Shown in pieces: positions 8,870-17,034 of a DNA stretch of 64,000 nt; position 1 is the first letter of the stretch; every line of letters begins with the position of its first letter. The stretch comes from Myxococcales bacterium UBA1660. GTDB taxonomy: Bacteria > Myxococcota_A > Polyangia > Polyangiales > Houyiibacteriaceae. The notes under the pieces were generated by a model that did no database searches, had not been told where the DNA came from, and was given only the letters and a program-made list of their open reading frames with translations. Both the position numbers and the translations under genes were made by a program. The DNA is taken from positions 27,485-91,484 of the forward strand of contig DCLA01000030.1 of the NCBI GenBank assembly GCA_002320815.1, given 5' to 3'.

Positions 8870-9040
8870 GTAGTGCGACGCGGGGAGACATCCGCCGAGC
8901 CAAGAGGGAAGCCGGTGCGAATCCGGCGCGGACCCGCCACGGTGAGTGGGCCCATGCTCTCGTCACGAAGCCACTGGGCCCCGGCCTGGGAAGGCGACGA
9001 GAGACACGGCCCCGAGCCCGGAGACCTGCTCGAGTCCTCG
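8865..9040 (+). promoter_or_regulatory. Cobalamin (AdoCbl) riboswitch
   Basis: The conserved core is readable: GGGAAGCCGGTGCGAATCCGG at about 8907-8927, followed by the GCGGACCCGCCACGG block (8926-8942), an AGCCACTGGGCC arm at about 8972-8983, a CTGGGAAGGCG segment (8987-8997), and the B12 box GCCCGGAGACCTGC at 9016-9029. This is the standard arrangement of the btuB-type riboswitch, in which adenosylcobalamin binding stabilises a kissing loop and turns off the downstream gene. The next gene, 9132-11135, is a TonB-dependent receptor, the classic target. A separate GC-rich hairpin between the riboswitch and the start codon could be the expression platform. Confidence 0.93.
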
Positions 9041-9073
9041 CTCCTCAACCGCCTCGGGGATGGTGGTCGGAAA

Positions 9074-9095
9074 CGTGGACCCGTGCGGGTCCGTG
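9074..9095 (+). promoter_or_regulatory. Hairpin in the leader between riboswitch and btuB-like start
   Basis: CGTGGACCC (9074-9082) pairs with GGGTCCGTG (9087-9095) around a GTGC loop, six Watson-Crick pairs in the core plus an extension with two G-U pairs. It lies 34 nt after the B12 box and 36 nt before the GTG start. There is no T-run, so translational control or a Rho-related platform is more likely than intrinsic termination. Its role as expression platform is inference. Confidence 0.5.
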
Positions 9096-9131
9096 TGCTC
9101 CGGGACCTCTCCGTCGCTCCGCGACCCCGCC

Positions 9132-11135
9132 GTGCGCACCGCCCTACCGCTCGTCCTCTGCCTCTGTTGGGCCACCTCCGTGGCCGGGGCCCAGATGCGC
9201 GCGGAGGACGCCACCGAGGAGCCGACCTTCGGAGCGGAGGCGGAGATCGAGGAGCCCACCGCGGCCACCAACGACCTGGACTCCACCGCCGCCGGCACGG
9301 CCATCCCGGTGCGGGAGGAGGCCCCGCTCACCACCCTCGCCGACACCGTGGCCGAGGCGCCCGGGACCCACGTGAGCCGTCTGGGAGCCTTCGGTGCACC
9401 CGCCGCGGTCGCGCTCCGTGGGTCCGACCTGGGGCACACCACGGTCCTCCTCGGCGACCTGGAGCTCAGCGGGCCCGAGGCCTCGCGCTTCGACCTCGGG
9501 CTCTGGAACCCCCTGCTCCTCGACCGCGTGGAGGTCTACCGCGGGGGAGCGCCGGTGTGGCTCGATGCCGGCGCCATCGGCGGCGTGCTCCGGCTGGTCC
9601 CTCGCCAGGCCCAGGGCAACAGCATCGGCGCGCGAGTCGGCGCGGGCAGCTTCGGCACCGGGCGGCTCCAGCTCGCGTCCTCGATGGCCACGGACCGGGT
9701 CCGCGCGCTGATCAGCGCCGGCGGCGAGGGGGCCCGGAACGACTACCCCTTTCGCTACGACAACGGCACCCGCTTCGACCCCAGCGACGACGAGGACCGG
9801 CGCCGCGCCAACGCCGACCTGCTCGGCGCCAACGCCTTGGCCAACGTGCAGATCGACGTGGGCGCCCGCGGTCGCCTGCAGGTGCTCCTCCTGGGAACCT
9901 CCCGCCTCGGCGGCGACCCCGGCCCCGGACAGAACGTGGCCGAGGGCGTCCGCCGCAACGACGTGCGGACGATGGGATCGGTCGGGTACCTCCATCGCTT
10001 CGAGGGGGGCCACCGGCTCCAGCTCGCGACCCGACTGGCGCATCGGCGTCATCGCTTCAGCGACCCCGACGGCCGCCTCGGGCCGAGCGCGGAGCTCACC
10101 GACGATCGCTTCCTGACCTCGTGGACCCGCCTGGGCGGCACGCTGCGAGCGGCCGAGTACCTCGACCTGAGCGCGGTGGGGACCATCGGCTTCGAGCGCT
10201 ACGCGCCCGACGACGCCGTGGGCCGGACCCCGGGCGCGTCGACCCGGCAGCGACTCAGCGGCGCCGTGGAGGCCGACCTGCACGGCGAGCGGGGCGGGTG
10301 GCGCTTCGCGCTCCGGCCGTCGGTCCGGGTCGAGCACGCGCGCACCCACATCGAGAGCCTCGATCCCCACCTCCGCGAACAGACCGACGAGCGCACCCTC
10401 ACCCGGCCGACCGCGCGGGTCGGCGCCCTGGTCGCGCCGGTGCCGTGGCTGGCCTTCGTGGGTTCGGTGGCCCGGGGCGTTCGCTTCCCCACCACGCTGG
10501 AGCTCTTCGGGGATCGCGGCGCGCTCCTCGCGAATCCCGACCTGACCCCGGAGACCGGCCGCCACGCCGACGGCGGCGTGGTCGCGCGGCTGCTCCAGGG
10601 CCCGCTCCGAGGCCTCCTCGAGGCGCGCTACTTCGATCTGAAGACCGAGGACCTCATCCGCTACCGCACGGTGAGTCAGCAGACCGCCCGTGCCGAGAAC
10701 ATCGACGGCGCGCGGGTCCGCGGCGTCGAGCTCGGCGCTCGCGGCGCCGCCACGCGGCACCTGGACGTGGTCGGCTCGCTCACGTACCTGCGGGCCCGCG
10801 ACGACCGCGACCTCGACCTGCCCTGGCGGCCGCGGTGGCGCGGTGGCCTCCGGCTCACGGGCCACACCCGCCGGGTGGGTCCCTTCGTCGACCTGAGCCT
10901 GTGGGTCGCCTGGACCCACCGCGGCGCCTACTTCCACGACCCCGCCAACCTCGTCGCGATCGAGGGCCGGCACTGGGTCGAGGTGGGCGCCGGAGCCGAG
11001 CTCGGCGCCGGCTTCTCCTGCGCGCTCAGCGTGCGCGACCTCTTCGACCAGCGGGGCCAGGACTTCCTGGGCTACCCGCTGCCGGGCCGCCGGGTGGCGG
11101 CCCTCTTGCAGTACCGAAAGGACTTCGACCGATGA
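9132..11135 (+). CDS. btuB: TonB-dependent outer membrane receptor, BtuB-type (cobalamin/corrinoid uptake)
   Basis: A 667-residue protein with a signal peptide at residues 1-22 (ALPLVLCLCWATSVAGAQ). GTG 9132 is chosen because it starts directly at the signal peptide; an in-frame ATG at 9060 would put 24 odd residues before it and overlap the leader hairpin. Residues 60-170 form the plug domain (TLADTVAEAPGTHV, VALRGSD, RVEVYRGGAPVW), and the rest is a beta-barrel with alternating aromatic/charged strands and the NPDLTPETG motif typical of TonB receptors. The barrel ends in QYRKDFDR, without the usual C-terminal Phe. The cobalamin riboswitch upstream gives the substrate. The receptor takes energy from TonB-ExbBD, which are not in the window. 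Its stop overlaps the next gene's start by 4 nt. Confidence 0.9.
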   Translation: MRTALPLVLCLCWATSVAGAQMRAEDATEEPTFGAEAEIEEPTAATNDLDSTAAGTAIPVREEAPLTTLADTVAEAPGTHVSRLGAFGAPAAVALRGSDLGHTTVLLGDLELSGPEASRFDLGLWNPLLLDRVEVYRGGAPVWLDAGAIGGVLRLVPRQAQGNSIGARVGAGSFGTGRLQLASSMATDRVRALISAGGEGARNDYPFRYDNGTRFDPSDDEDRRRANADLLGANALANVQIDVGARGRLQVLLLGTSRLGGDPGPGQNVAEGVRRNDVRTMGSVGYLHRFEGGHRLQLATRLAHRRHRFSDPDGRLGPSAELTDDRFLTSWTRLGGTLRAAEYLDLSAVGTIGFERYAPDDAVGRTPGASTRQRLSGAVEADLHGERGGWRFALRPSVRVEHARTHIESLDPHLREQTDERTLTRPTARVGALVAPVPWLAFVGSVARGVRFPTTLELFGDRGALLANPDLTPETGRHADGGVVARLLQGPLRGLLEARYFDLKTEDLIRYRTVSQQTARAENIDGARVRGVELGARGAATRHLDVVGSLTYLRARDDRDLDLPWRPRWRGGLRLTGHTRRVGPFVDLSLWVAWTHRGAYFHDPANLVAIEGRHWVEVGAGAELGAGFSCALSVRDLFDQRGQDFLGYPLPGRRVAALLQYRKDFDR

Positions 11136-12517
11136 CCCGTGCTCTCTCGTGTCTCCTCTTGCTCGCCATCGCCTGTGGCGACGATGCGGGCGACACCACG
11201 CCCGCTCCCGATGGAGGTCCGGGCCCGGACCTCGCCATGACCGACGACGCCGCCGTCGAGATGGACGCGGACACCACCGAGCCCGACGGCGGCCCGGTGG
11301 GCTCGTGCACCGGCACCCCGGGGGTCGTGGATGCCATCGACGGCACCGGCTTCCTGGTGCTCTCCAGCGACTACTCCAGCACCGCCATCGGCGTGGTGGA
11401 CGTCGAGGCCGCCGCGGTCACCAACGCGCGCTGGGTCGACTCGTCGACCGCGTCCGCCGGGCTCGTCGCCGCCCTCAGCGGCGACGTGGTCTTCCCCTCG
11501 ACGATGCCCTTCGGCGGCGTCGCCCTGGTCGATCGCGGCAACGACGCCATCACCCGTTTCTGCACCGACGGCGGGCTCGTCGGCCAGGTCCGGGTGGGCA
11601 CCGACGCGAACTACGCCAACCCCCAGGACGCCTACTTCTCGCTCCTCGGGCCGGACGCCTGGGTCTCCCGCTACGAGCCCCACCTCGACGCCGCCGACGA
11701 GCTCGACCGCGGCTCCGATCTCCTCGCCTTCGACGCCGACGCGATGGTGCGCGGGGACTCGCGGGTGGACCTCTCGGTCTTCGGCGGCACCGTCTCCGGC
11801 CTCGACGCCCAGGGCGACCCCGCCGACGTCGTCGTGGCCGCGCGCCCCGGCAGCGTGGTCGAGGTTCGCGACGGGTTCCTCCTGGTCGGCCTGGGCCGCA
11901 TCCCCGCCGACCTCTTCGGCGAGGTGCGCGGTCACCTGCCCGGCGCGGTCGCGCTGGTCGACGTGGCGGCTGGCACCGCCGAGCTCCACACCCTGGACGC
12001 CATGGCCAACTGCGGCACCGTCATCGCCATCCCCGGCGTGACCGGCGAAGCCATCGTGGCCTGTGGCGGCTACTCGGACGCCTACTTCGGCGACACCGCG
12101 ACCGAGCGCGCCAGCTCCGGCCTGGTGCGCGTGACCGTCGACGACGGCGGCGTCATCGCCACCGACCTCGTCTGGGGCACCACCGGCGAAGGGGTCTCCG
12201 CGGTGAACGGCATCGTGGCCCTCGACCGCGACCGCGTCGTCGGCGTGGTCTGGGGCGAGTGGGGCGTCTCCGGCGACCAACTCGTGCTCACCGACTTCGA
12301 CGCCGGGACCCAGACCCTCATCGGCGAGGCCACCGAGACCTACGCCATCGGCAGCGGCGCCTTCCACGGTGGCCACCTGCTGATCCCCGACGCCTCCACC
12401 GACGAGGCCGCGGTCTGGCGCTTCACGGTCACCGCCGACGAGGTGACCCGCGACGGCGAGCTGGAGGTCGACGCGATCCTCCCGCCGCGCGCCGTGACCG
12501 CCTACGGCGTCCGCTGA
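11132..12517 (+). CDS. Lipoprotein coupled to the B12 receptor
   Basis: A 461-residue exported protein whose ATG overlaps the receptor stop codon (ATGA), so the two are translationally coupled. Lipobox LAIAC gives lipidated Cys15; residues 16-60 are an Asp/Pro/Gly-rich linker (PDGG, DADTTEPDGG). The remainder is rich in Val, Asp and Gly with repeated strands such as GVVDVEAAAVTNARWVD and VALVDVAAGTAELHTLD, which suggests a beta-propeller of the YncE/LVIVD kind. Riboswitch control and coupling suggest a role in corrinoid uptake, perhaps a surface or periplasmic binding partner of the receptor, but I see no homologue of BtuF (no periplasmic binding-protein fold). Function is therefore inferred from context only. 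Confidence 0.8.
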   Translation: MTRALSCLLLLAIACGDDAGDTTPAPDGGPGPDLAMTDDAAVEMDADTTEPDGGPVGSCTGTPGVVDAIDGTGFLVLSSDYSSTAIGVVDVEAAAVTNARWVDSSTASAGLVAALSGDVVFPSTMPFGGVALVDRGNDAITRFCTDGGLVGQVRVGTDANYANPQDAYFSLLGPDAWVSRYEPHLDAADELDRGSDLLAFDADAMVRGDSRVDLSVFGGTVSGLDAQGDPADVVVAARPGSVVEVRDGFLLVGLGRIPADLFGEVRGHLPGAVALVDVAAGTAELHTLDAMANCGTVIAIPGVTGEAIVACGGYSDAYFGDTATERASSGLVRVTVDDGGVIATDLVWGTTGEGVSAVNGIVALDRDRVVGVVWGEWGVSGDQLVLTDFDAGTQTLIGEATETYAIGSGAFHGGHLLIPDASTDEAAVWRFTVTADEVTRDGELEVDAILPPRAVTAYGVR

Positions 12518-12550
12518 CTCGCCAGCGTTGACGACCGGGCCGGGCTCCCC

Positions 12551-13894
12551 ATGAACGTCGTGATGGCGTCCGATGGGAAGCTCGGCCCGGTACGCGTCTG
12601 GGCCCTGTCCGCTGGCGGAATGGTCGGTGGCGGCATCTACATCGCCCTCGGGGTGGTCATCGCGGTGGCCGGCCAGTGGGCCTGGGCGAGCTTCCTGCTC
12701 GCCGGCGTCGTCGCGGTGATCAGCGCCTTCAGCTATGGGCGGCTCTCGTCCCACTTCGGCAAGTCCGGCGGGGCCTTCGAGTTCCTCGAGGAGATGGACC
12801 GCCGGAGCCTCGCCGGCAGCCTGAGCTGGCTGCTGATGATCGGCTACACGCTGACCATCAGCGTCTACGTCTACGCGTTCGGGCACTACGTGGCCTATGC
12901 CTTCGGGGGCGGGGAGATGCTGATCCGGGGCCTCGGCGCCGGCGCGGGGATCCTGCTCATCGGGCTGAACCTGGCCGGGCTGGGCAAGATGACCTCCGTC
13001 GAGGTGGTCATCGTCTCGGTGAACCTCCTGGTGCTCCTGGTCCTGGCGATCTGGGGCATGAGCGAATGGAGCACGCCGGCCCTGACCGCGGGGATCGAGC
13101 CGCGGCCGCCGAGCGGCGCGCTGGTGGGCGCCGCGGCCATCTTCGTGAGCTATGAGGGCTTCCAGCTCCTCACCTACGAGTACGACGAGATCCGCGACGC
13201 GAAGCGGGTGTTCACGCCCATCCTGGCCTCGTCGGCGATCTTCGTGGTGCTGGTCTACATCGCGGTCACCCTCGGCGGGACCATGCTCGCCGGCGCCCTG
13301 ACGGTGGTCGATCGGAAGCAGATCGCCCTGAGCATCGCCGCCGAAGAGGCGGCGGGCACGGCGGGACTGGTGGTGATGACCATCGCCGCCGGCTTCGCCA
13401 CCGCGGCGGCCATCAACTCCACCCTCTTCTCCACCGCCAAGCTGGCGGCGCGGGTCGCGCGTGACGGAGAGCTCGCCGCCTGGTTCGACCACGAGAACGG
13501 CCAAGGCGTGCCCGACCGGCCGGTGGTCCTCATCGGGATCCTGGCCACGGCGATGGCCCTCATCGGTTCGCTGAGCTCGCTGGTGGAGGCGGCGAGCCTG
13601 GTCTTCCTGGCCACCTTCGTGGTGGTCAACGTGGTCTGCGCCCGCGAGATGCGCCGGCAGCGAGCCATCCCCATCGTCGGCGCGGTCCTGGGCGGGATCA
13701 TCGGCGTGGTGCTCCTCGCGCGGCTGGCGGTCACCGCGCCGATCCCGCTGGCGATCCTCCTGGTGCTGGCGGCCTTGGTCTTCCTCGGGCGACCGCTGGT
13801 CCTGAAGCGGGTCCGGACCGAGGGCTCGAAAGACCGCGAGGACGGCGACGGCGACGCGAGCGACGCGGACACCGACGAGGAGAAGGGCTCGTGA
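12551..13894 (+). CDS. APC-family amino acid/polyamine permease
   Basis: A 447-residue membrane protein with about 12 hydrophobic segments. The N-terminus VWALSAGGMVGGGIYIALG is the diagnostic first helix of the amino acid-polyamine-organocation superfamily (GxxxGGGI), and FVSYEGFQLLTYEYDEI is the helix-6 region with the E-F-x-E-type pattern seen in bacterial cationic amino acid carriers. The last 25 residues are highly charged and acidic (DREDGDGDASDADTDEE) and cytoplasmic. The family moves amino acids with H+ or by exchange; the substrate cannot be read from the sequence. An in-frame ATG at 12563 is an alternative start. The stop overlaps the next gene (GTGA), so the two are coupled. It is 33 nt after the B12 lipoprotein gene and could be read through from it. 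Confidence 0.85.
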   Translation: MNVVMASDGKLGPVRVWALSAGGMVGGGIYIALGVVIAVAGQWAWASFLLAGVVAVISAFSYGRLSSHFGKSGGAFEFLEEMDRRSLAGSLSWLLMIGYTLTISVYVYAFGHYVAYAFGGGEMLIRGLGAGAGILLIGLNLAGLGKMTSVEVVIVSVNLLVLLVLAIWGMSEWSTPALTAGIEPRPPSGALVGAAAIFVSYEGFQLLTYEYDEIRDAKRVFTPILASSAIFVVLVYIAVTLGGTMLAGALTVVDRKQIALSIAAEEAAGTAGLVVMTIAAGFATAAAINSTLFSTAKLAARVARDGELAAWFDHENGQGVPDRPVVLIGILATAMALIGSLSSLVEAASLVFLATFVVVNVVCAREMRRQRAIPIVGAVLGGIIGVVLLARLAVTAPIPLAILLVLAALVFLGRPLVLKRVRTEGSKDREDGDGDASDADTDEEKGS

Positions 13895-14622
13895 GGGTCG
13901 CGCTGCTCCTCCTGCTCCTCGCCGGCTGTGCCACGTCCGAGCCCGAACACTCCGGGCTCCGGCTGGTCGCCCTGGCGCAGGGCCCCGGCGCGCTCCACGT
14001 GCAGGTCTGTCCCGAAGACGCCGACTCCTGCGACGACCTCACCGTGACCCGCGGCACGGTGAGCGACGCGCTGGAGCTCGTTCCGGGAATCCACGAGATC
14101 CGCGTGAGCGCCACCGAAGACGGCCCCGTCCTCTCGCGCTTCGAGTACGGCTTCGGTCCCGGCGCAGAGTACGCGCTGGCCCTCTACGGCGTGGCCGACG
14201 AGCCCACCCACGTGAGCTGGACCGCCGAGGCGAAGGATCTCCTGGGCGGCATCGACGAGCCCTTCGTGGCCGGCTTCCAGCTCGCCCACCGCATGGTGCC
14301 GCTCCGGCCCCCCGACGCCGACGAGGCGGGCGAGGTCCGCCTGGTCCATGGGGCCCCCGGGGCCCAGCCAGTCCGCGGCACCCTCGCGCTCGACTCCGAG
14401 ACCATCGAGCTCCCCGCGGTGCCCTACGGAGCCATGGGCGAGGCGGTGCGGGTGGAGCGCGCGTCGGGGCGGCTGACCCTGAGCTTCGAGGGCAGCCCGC
14501 TGGATCTGGCCCATGTCGACCTCGAGCCACGGCCCGGGACGCTGACCGTCGTCTACGTGGGGGCCATCGAGGACGGCTCCCTCGAGGTGTTCACCGACCG
14601 CGTGGGCGTCAGTCCTCGCTGA
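13891..14622 (+). CDS. Lipoprotein with DUF4397-like repeats
   Basis: A 243-residue exported protein. Lipobox LLLAGC puts the lipid on Cys13. Two similar halves are visible, each starting with an LRLVALAQGPGALHVQV / VRLVHGAPGAQPVRGTL-type strand and continuing through a VPxG…V pattern; this is the look of DUF4397 proteins, which are extracellular beta-sandwich repeats of unknown role. GTG 13891 overlaps the permease stop by 4 nt, so it is translationally coupled to the permease; a substrate-capturing or stabilising role for the lipoprotein is possible but unproven. The 3' end overlaps the convergent ABC ATPase gene by 14 nt. Confidence 0.75.
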   Translation: MRVALLLLLLAGCATSEPEHSGLRLVALAQGPGALHVQVCPEDADSCDDLTVTRGTVSDALELVPGIHEIRVSATEDGPVLSRFEYGFGPGAEYALALYGVADEPTHVSWTAEAKDLLGGIDEPFVAGFQLAHRMVPLRPPDADEAGEVRLVHGAPGAQPVRGTLALDSETIELPAVPYGAMGEAVRVERASGRLTLSFEGSPLDLAHVDLEPRPGTLTVVYVGAIEDGSLEVFTDRVGVSPR

Positions 14623-15355
14623 GGCGGAAGCCGAGCGCGCCGCCTTCGACGAGCTCGACCCCGTAGACCTCGCGGATCGGGTCCGCGGCCACCACCTCTC
14701 GGGGCGACCCCGTCGCGGCCACCGCGCCCTCGCGGAGCAGGATCAGGCGGTCGGCCACGCGGCGCGCTTCGTCCAGGCCGTGCACCACCACGACCACCGC
14801 GCGCCCCTCGTCGGCGAGCTCCCGGAGGAGCGCGAAGGTCTCCAGCGCCCGCCGCACATCGAGGGCCGCCGTGGGCTCGTCGAGGAGGAGCGCGCGGGCA
14901 CCGGTGGCCAGCGCGCGGGCGATGAGGGCTCGCTGCTGCTCGCCCACCGAGAGCGTGGGGAACGCGCGCTCCTGGAGCCCCTCGAGGCCCAGCCGCGCGA
15001 GGGCGGCGGTGGTCACCGCGTCGTCGGCGTGGCCGCCGGCGGCGTAGCGGCCCTGGCCCACGACCTCCCGCACGGCGAGGCCCGCCTGCAGGTGGGAGCG
15101 CTGGGGCACGTAGGCCAGCAGGCCGGCGCGCTCCCGGGCCGAGAGTCGCGCGCTGGGCCGCCCGTCGACGCGCAGCTCGCCGGTAGCGGGCACCAACCCG
15201 AGCAGAGCCCGGAGCAGGGTGCTCTTGCCCGCGCCGTTGGGTCCCAGGATGCCCAGGACCTCGCCGGGGCGGACCTCGAGGTCGACCGCGCGCAGCACCT
15301 CGCGGGCTCCGCGACGTACGGTGAGGCCGCGGGCATGGATCAACGGGTCACTCAC
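14609..15355 (-). CDS. btuD: ABC transporter ATP-binding protein, BtuD/FecE type
   Basis: A 248-residue ATPase with all motifs: Walker A GPNGAGKST (38-46), Q-loop YVPQRSH, signature LSVGEQQR (in place of LSGGQ), Walker B ALLLDEPT, and the H-switch VVVVHGLDEA. The order and the GVDPREVV-like end match the iron-siderophore/heme/cobalamin importer ATPases. Note the signature Ser-Val-Gly-Glu-Gln, where the second Gly-Gly pair is altered. ATG 15355 overlaps the permease stop by 8 nt. A cobalamin role is supported by the riboswitch-controlled receptor 4 kb away, but siderophore or heme uptake cannot be excluded, since these subfamilies share sequence. The gene is last in a minus-strand run that begins at ruvA. 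Confidence 0.87.
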   Translation of the reverse strand: MSDPLIHARGLTVRRGAREVLRAVDLEVRPGEVLGILGPNGAGKSTLLRALLGLVPATGELRVDGRPSARLSARERAGLLAYVPQRSHLQAGLAVREVVGQGRYAAGGHADDAVTTAALARLGLEGLQERAFPTLSVGEQQRALIARALATGARALLLDEPTAALDVRRALETFALLRELADEGRAVVVVVHGLDEARRVADRLILLREGAVAATGSPREVVAADPIREVYGVELVEGGALGFRLSED

Positions 15356-16343
15356 CGACGGCCTCGCGGCGCCCCCGGAAGAGCAGGAAGAGGAAGAGGG
15401 GCGCGCCGACCAGCCCGGTGACCACGCCCAGGGGGACCTCGCCGCGGGAGGGCAGCGCGCGCGCGGCCACGTCGCAGAGCACCACGAAGGCCCCGCCGGC
15501 GAGCGCGGCGGCGGGGAGGAGCCGGCGATGGAGCTCGCCCACGAAGGGGCGCAGCGCGTGCGGCGCGACCAGGCCCACGAAGGCGATGGACCCGCTCATG
15601 GAGACCGACGCCGCCACCAGGAGGCTCACCCAGACCACCACCCAGCGCCGGACCCGGTGGACGTCCACGCCCAGGCTCCGCGCCTCGGCTTCGCCGCTGA
15701 GCAGGAGGTCCAGCGGCCGGGCCCAGAGGAGCGCGGCGACGAAGCCGCCGAGCACCAGGGGCGCGGCGAAGAGCACCTGCCGGGTCCCCACGCCGCCGAG
15801 GGATCCCAGGGCGAAGGCGACCACCGCGCGCCCGAGCTCCCACCGCTCCTGGGCCACGCTGGTGACCAGCCCGCCCAGACTGAGGAAGAGCGAGCCGAGC
15901 ACGAAGCCCACCAGGAGGAGGGTGAGTCGGTCCGACGCGCGACGGACGAAGACCAGGAGCACCGCCAGGGAGAGCAGCGCGCCGGCGAGGCACCCGAAGG
16001 GGACCAGGAGCTCGGGGTGCGAGACCCCGAAGCCGGCGAGCTGCGCCAGGAGGAGCGCGAGCTGGCCGCCCAGGCTGGCCCCCGCCGTGGTGCCCAGGAT
16101 CGAGGGGCTGGCCAGCGGGTTCCGGAAGAGCCCCTGGACCATCACGCCGCTGACCGCGAGGGCCGCGCCGGCGAGGAAGCCGGCGACCAACCGGGCGCCG
16201 CGGAGCGAGAGGATGTGCGCGGCGACTTCGCCTTCGGCCTCCACCGAGCCCACCCGGAGCGCGGCGAAGGACGCGAGCGCGAGGACGCCCGCCAGGACCA
16301 GCATCGTGAGAACGAGCCGGCGCCGGCCGGGCGCGCGACTCAC
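15348..16343 (-). CDS. btuC: ABC transporter permease, FecCD/BtuC family
   Basis: A 331-residue membrane protein with about nine to ten hydrophobic segments. Family hallmarks: LRGARLVAGFLAGAALAVSGV, the NPLASPSILGTTAGASLG block (compare NPLADPGLLGVSSGA), and a late GSIAFVGLVAPHALR loop (compare GxIxFVGLxxPHxxR), which forms the coupling helix that contacts the ATPase. I start it at GTG 16343, which overlaps the previous gene's stop (GTGA); the frame continues upstream only as Arg/Gly-rich non-membrane sequence. Two copies with the ATPase form the inner-membrane pore. No periplasmic binding protein gene lies within the window, so it must be encoded elsewhere. Confidence 0.88.
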   Translation of the reverse strand: MSRAPGRRRLVLTMLVLAGVLALASFAALRVGSVEAEGEVAAHILSLRGARLVAGFLAGAALAVSGVMVQGLFRNPLASPSILGTTAGASLGGQLALLLAQLAGFGVSHPELLVPFGCLAGALLSLAVLLVFVRRASDRLTLLLVGFVLGSLFLSLGGLVTSVAQERWELGRAVVAFALGSLGGVGTRQVLFAAPLVLGGFVAALLWARPLDLLLSGEAEARSLGVDVHRVRRWVVVWVSLLVAASVSMSGSIAFVGLVAPHALRPFVGELHRRLLPAAALAGGAFVVLCDVAARALPSRGEVPLGVVTGLVGAPLFLFLLFRGRREAVGE

Positions 16344-17032
16344 GCCTCGCTCGCGGCGCTCTCTGCGCGCTGGACCTCGGGCGCGCGGGCCTTGCGGAAG
16401 GCGGCGAAGGCCAACGCCAACGCGGTGAGGCCCATGATCGCCATCAGGATGACCATGGGCCAACGCATGCCCTCGCGCTGCGCCAGGTGCGCCTCGAGGC
16501 CGGCGCGGTCACCGACGTGCAGCTCGACGACCTCGTCGCCGCTCACCCGCGCGATCACCGGGTCCCCGGCGCGGAGACCGCGGACCACCAGCAGATAGGG
16601 CGGCCCCTGCCGCTCGAGGATCTCGGGGTGGTCCTGCACGAAGGGGATCCCGTCGAGGGCGTCCACCTGGAGGGTCTCCTCCTGGACCATGCCCTTCCAG
16701 TCGCGGGCGTGGGGCAAGGTCAGGGACTCGTCGCCGCTCGCCGTGTGGACGACCACCTCCGGCTCGCCGACGGGGGAAGACCAGTGATGGTCGATGGCCC
16801 GGGAGGCGTTGGGGTCGGTGACGATGATGTCGCCCCACTGGATGGGCGCGCCGGCGGGGACGCGCACCGAGCGGCCCTCGGCCAGGGTGCCCTCCACCAC
16901 GCCCGCGCCGGTGGGGATGGTGGCGCCGGTCCCGGTGAAGGCCACCGACACGGCGACGTAGAGGAACGCGCAGCCGGTGACGAGGGCCCCCAGCGCGAGC
17001 ACGAAGGGCAGCGGTCGGATCGTGGTGGGCAT
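16340..17032 (-). CDS. Membrane protein with two TM helices and an extracytoplasmic domain
   Basis: A 230-residue protein I do not recognise. One hydrophobic helix at about 8-30 and another at 190-212 enclose a 155-residue domain rich in Val, Glu, Asp and His; the C-terminal 20 residues are charged. No catalytic motif is evident. It starts 2 nt after the ruvB stop, and its own stop overlaps the permease start by 4 nt, so it sits inside an operon between ruvAB and a BtuCD-type importer. A role as accessory subunit of the importer is a guess from position alone. Confidence 0.7.
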   Translation of the reverse strand: MPTTIRPLPFVLALGALVTGCAFLYVAVSVAFTGTGATIPTGAGVVEGTLAEGRSVRVPAGAPIQWGDIIVTDPNASRAIDHHWSSPVGEPEVVVHTASGDESLTLPHARDWKGMVQEETLQVDALDGIPFVQDHPEILERQGPPYLLVVRGLRAGDPVIARVSGDEVVELHVGDRAGLEAHLAQREGMRWPMVILMAIMGLTALALAFAAFRKARAPEVQRAESAASEA

Positions 17033-17034
17033 GG

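Noticed and set aside
8946..9131. Upstream in-frame start for the receptor (for example ATG 9060)
   Set aside because: It would precede the signal peptide with about 24 odd residues and run through the leader hairpin; the GTG at 9132 fits better.
9144..10973. Long minus-strand frame antisense to the receptor gene
   Set aside because: Low-complexity composition and no motif; the plus-strand receptor plug and barrel are clear.
14609..16343. Firm assignment of the ABC importer to vitamin B12
   Set aside because: Siderophore and haem importers share these motifs; the only support is the riboswitch-controlled receptor 4 kb away, so it is offered as likely, not certain.
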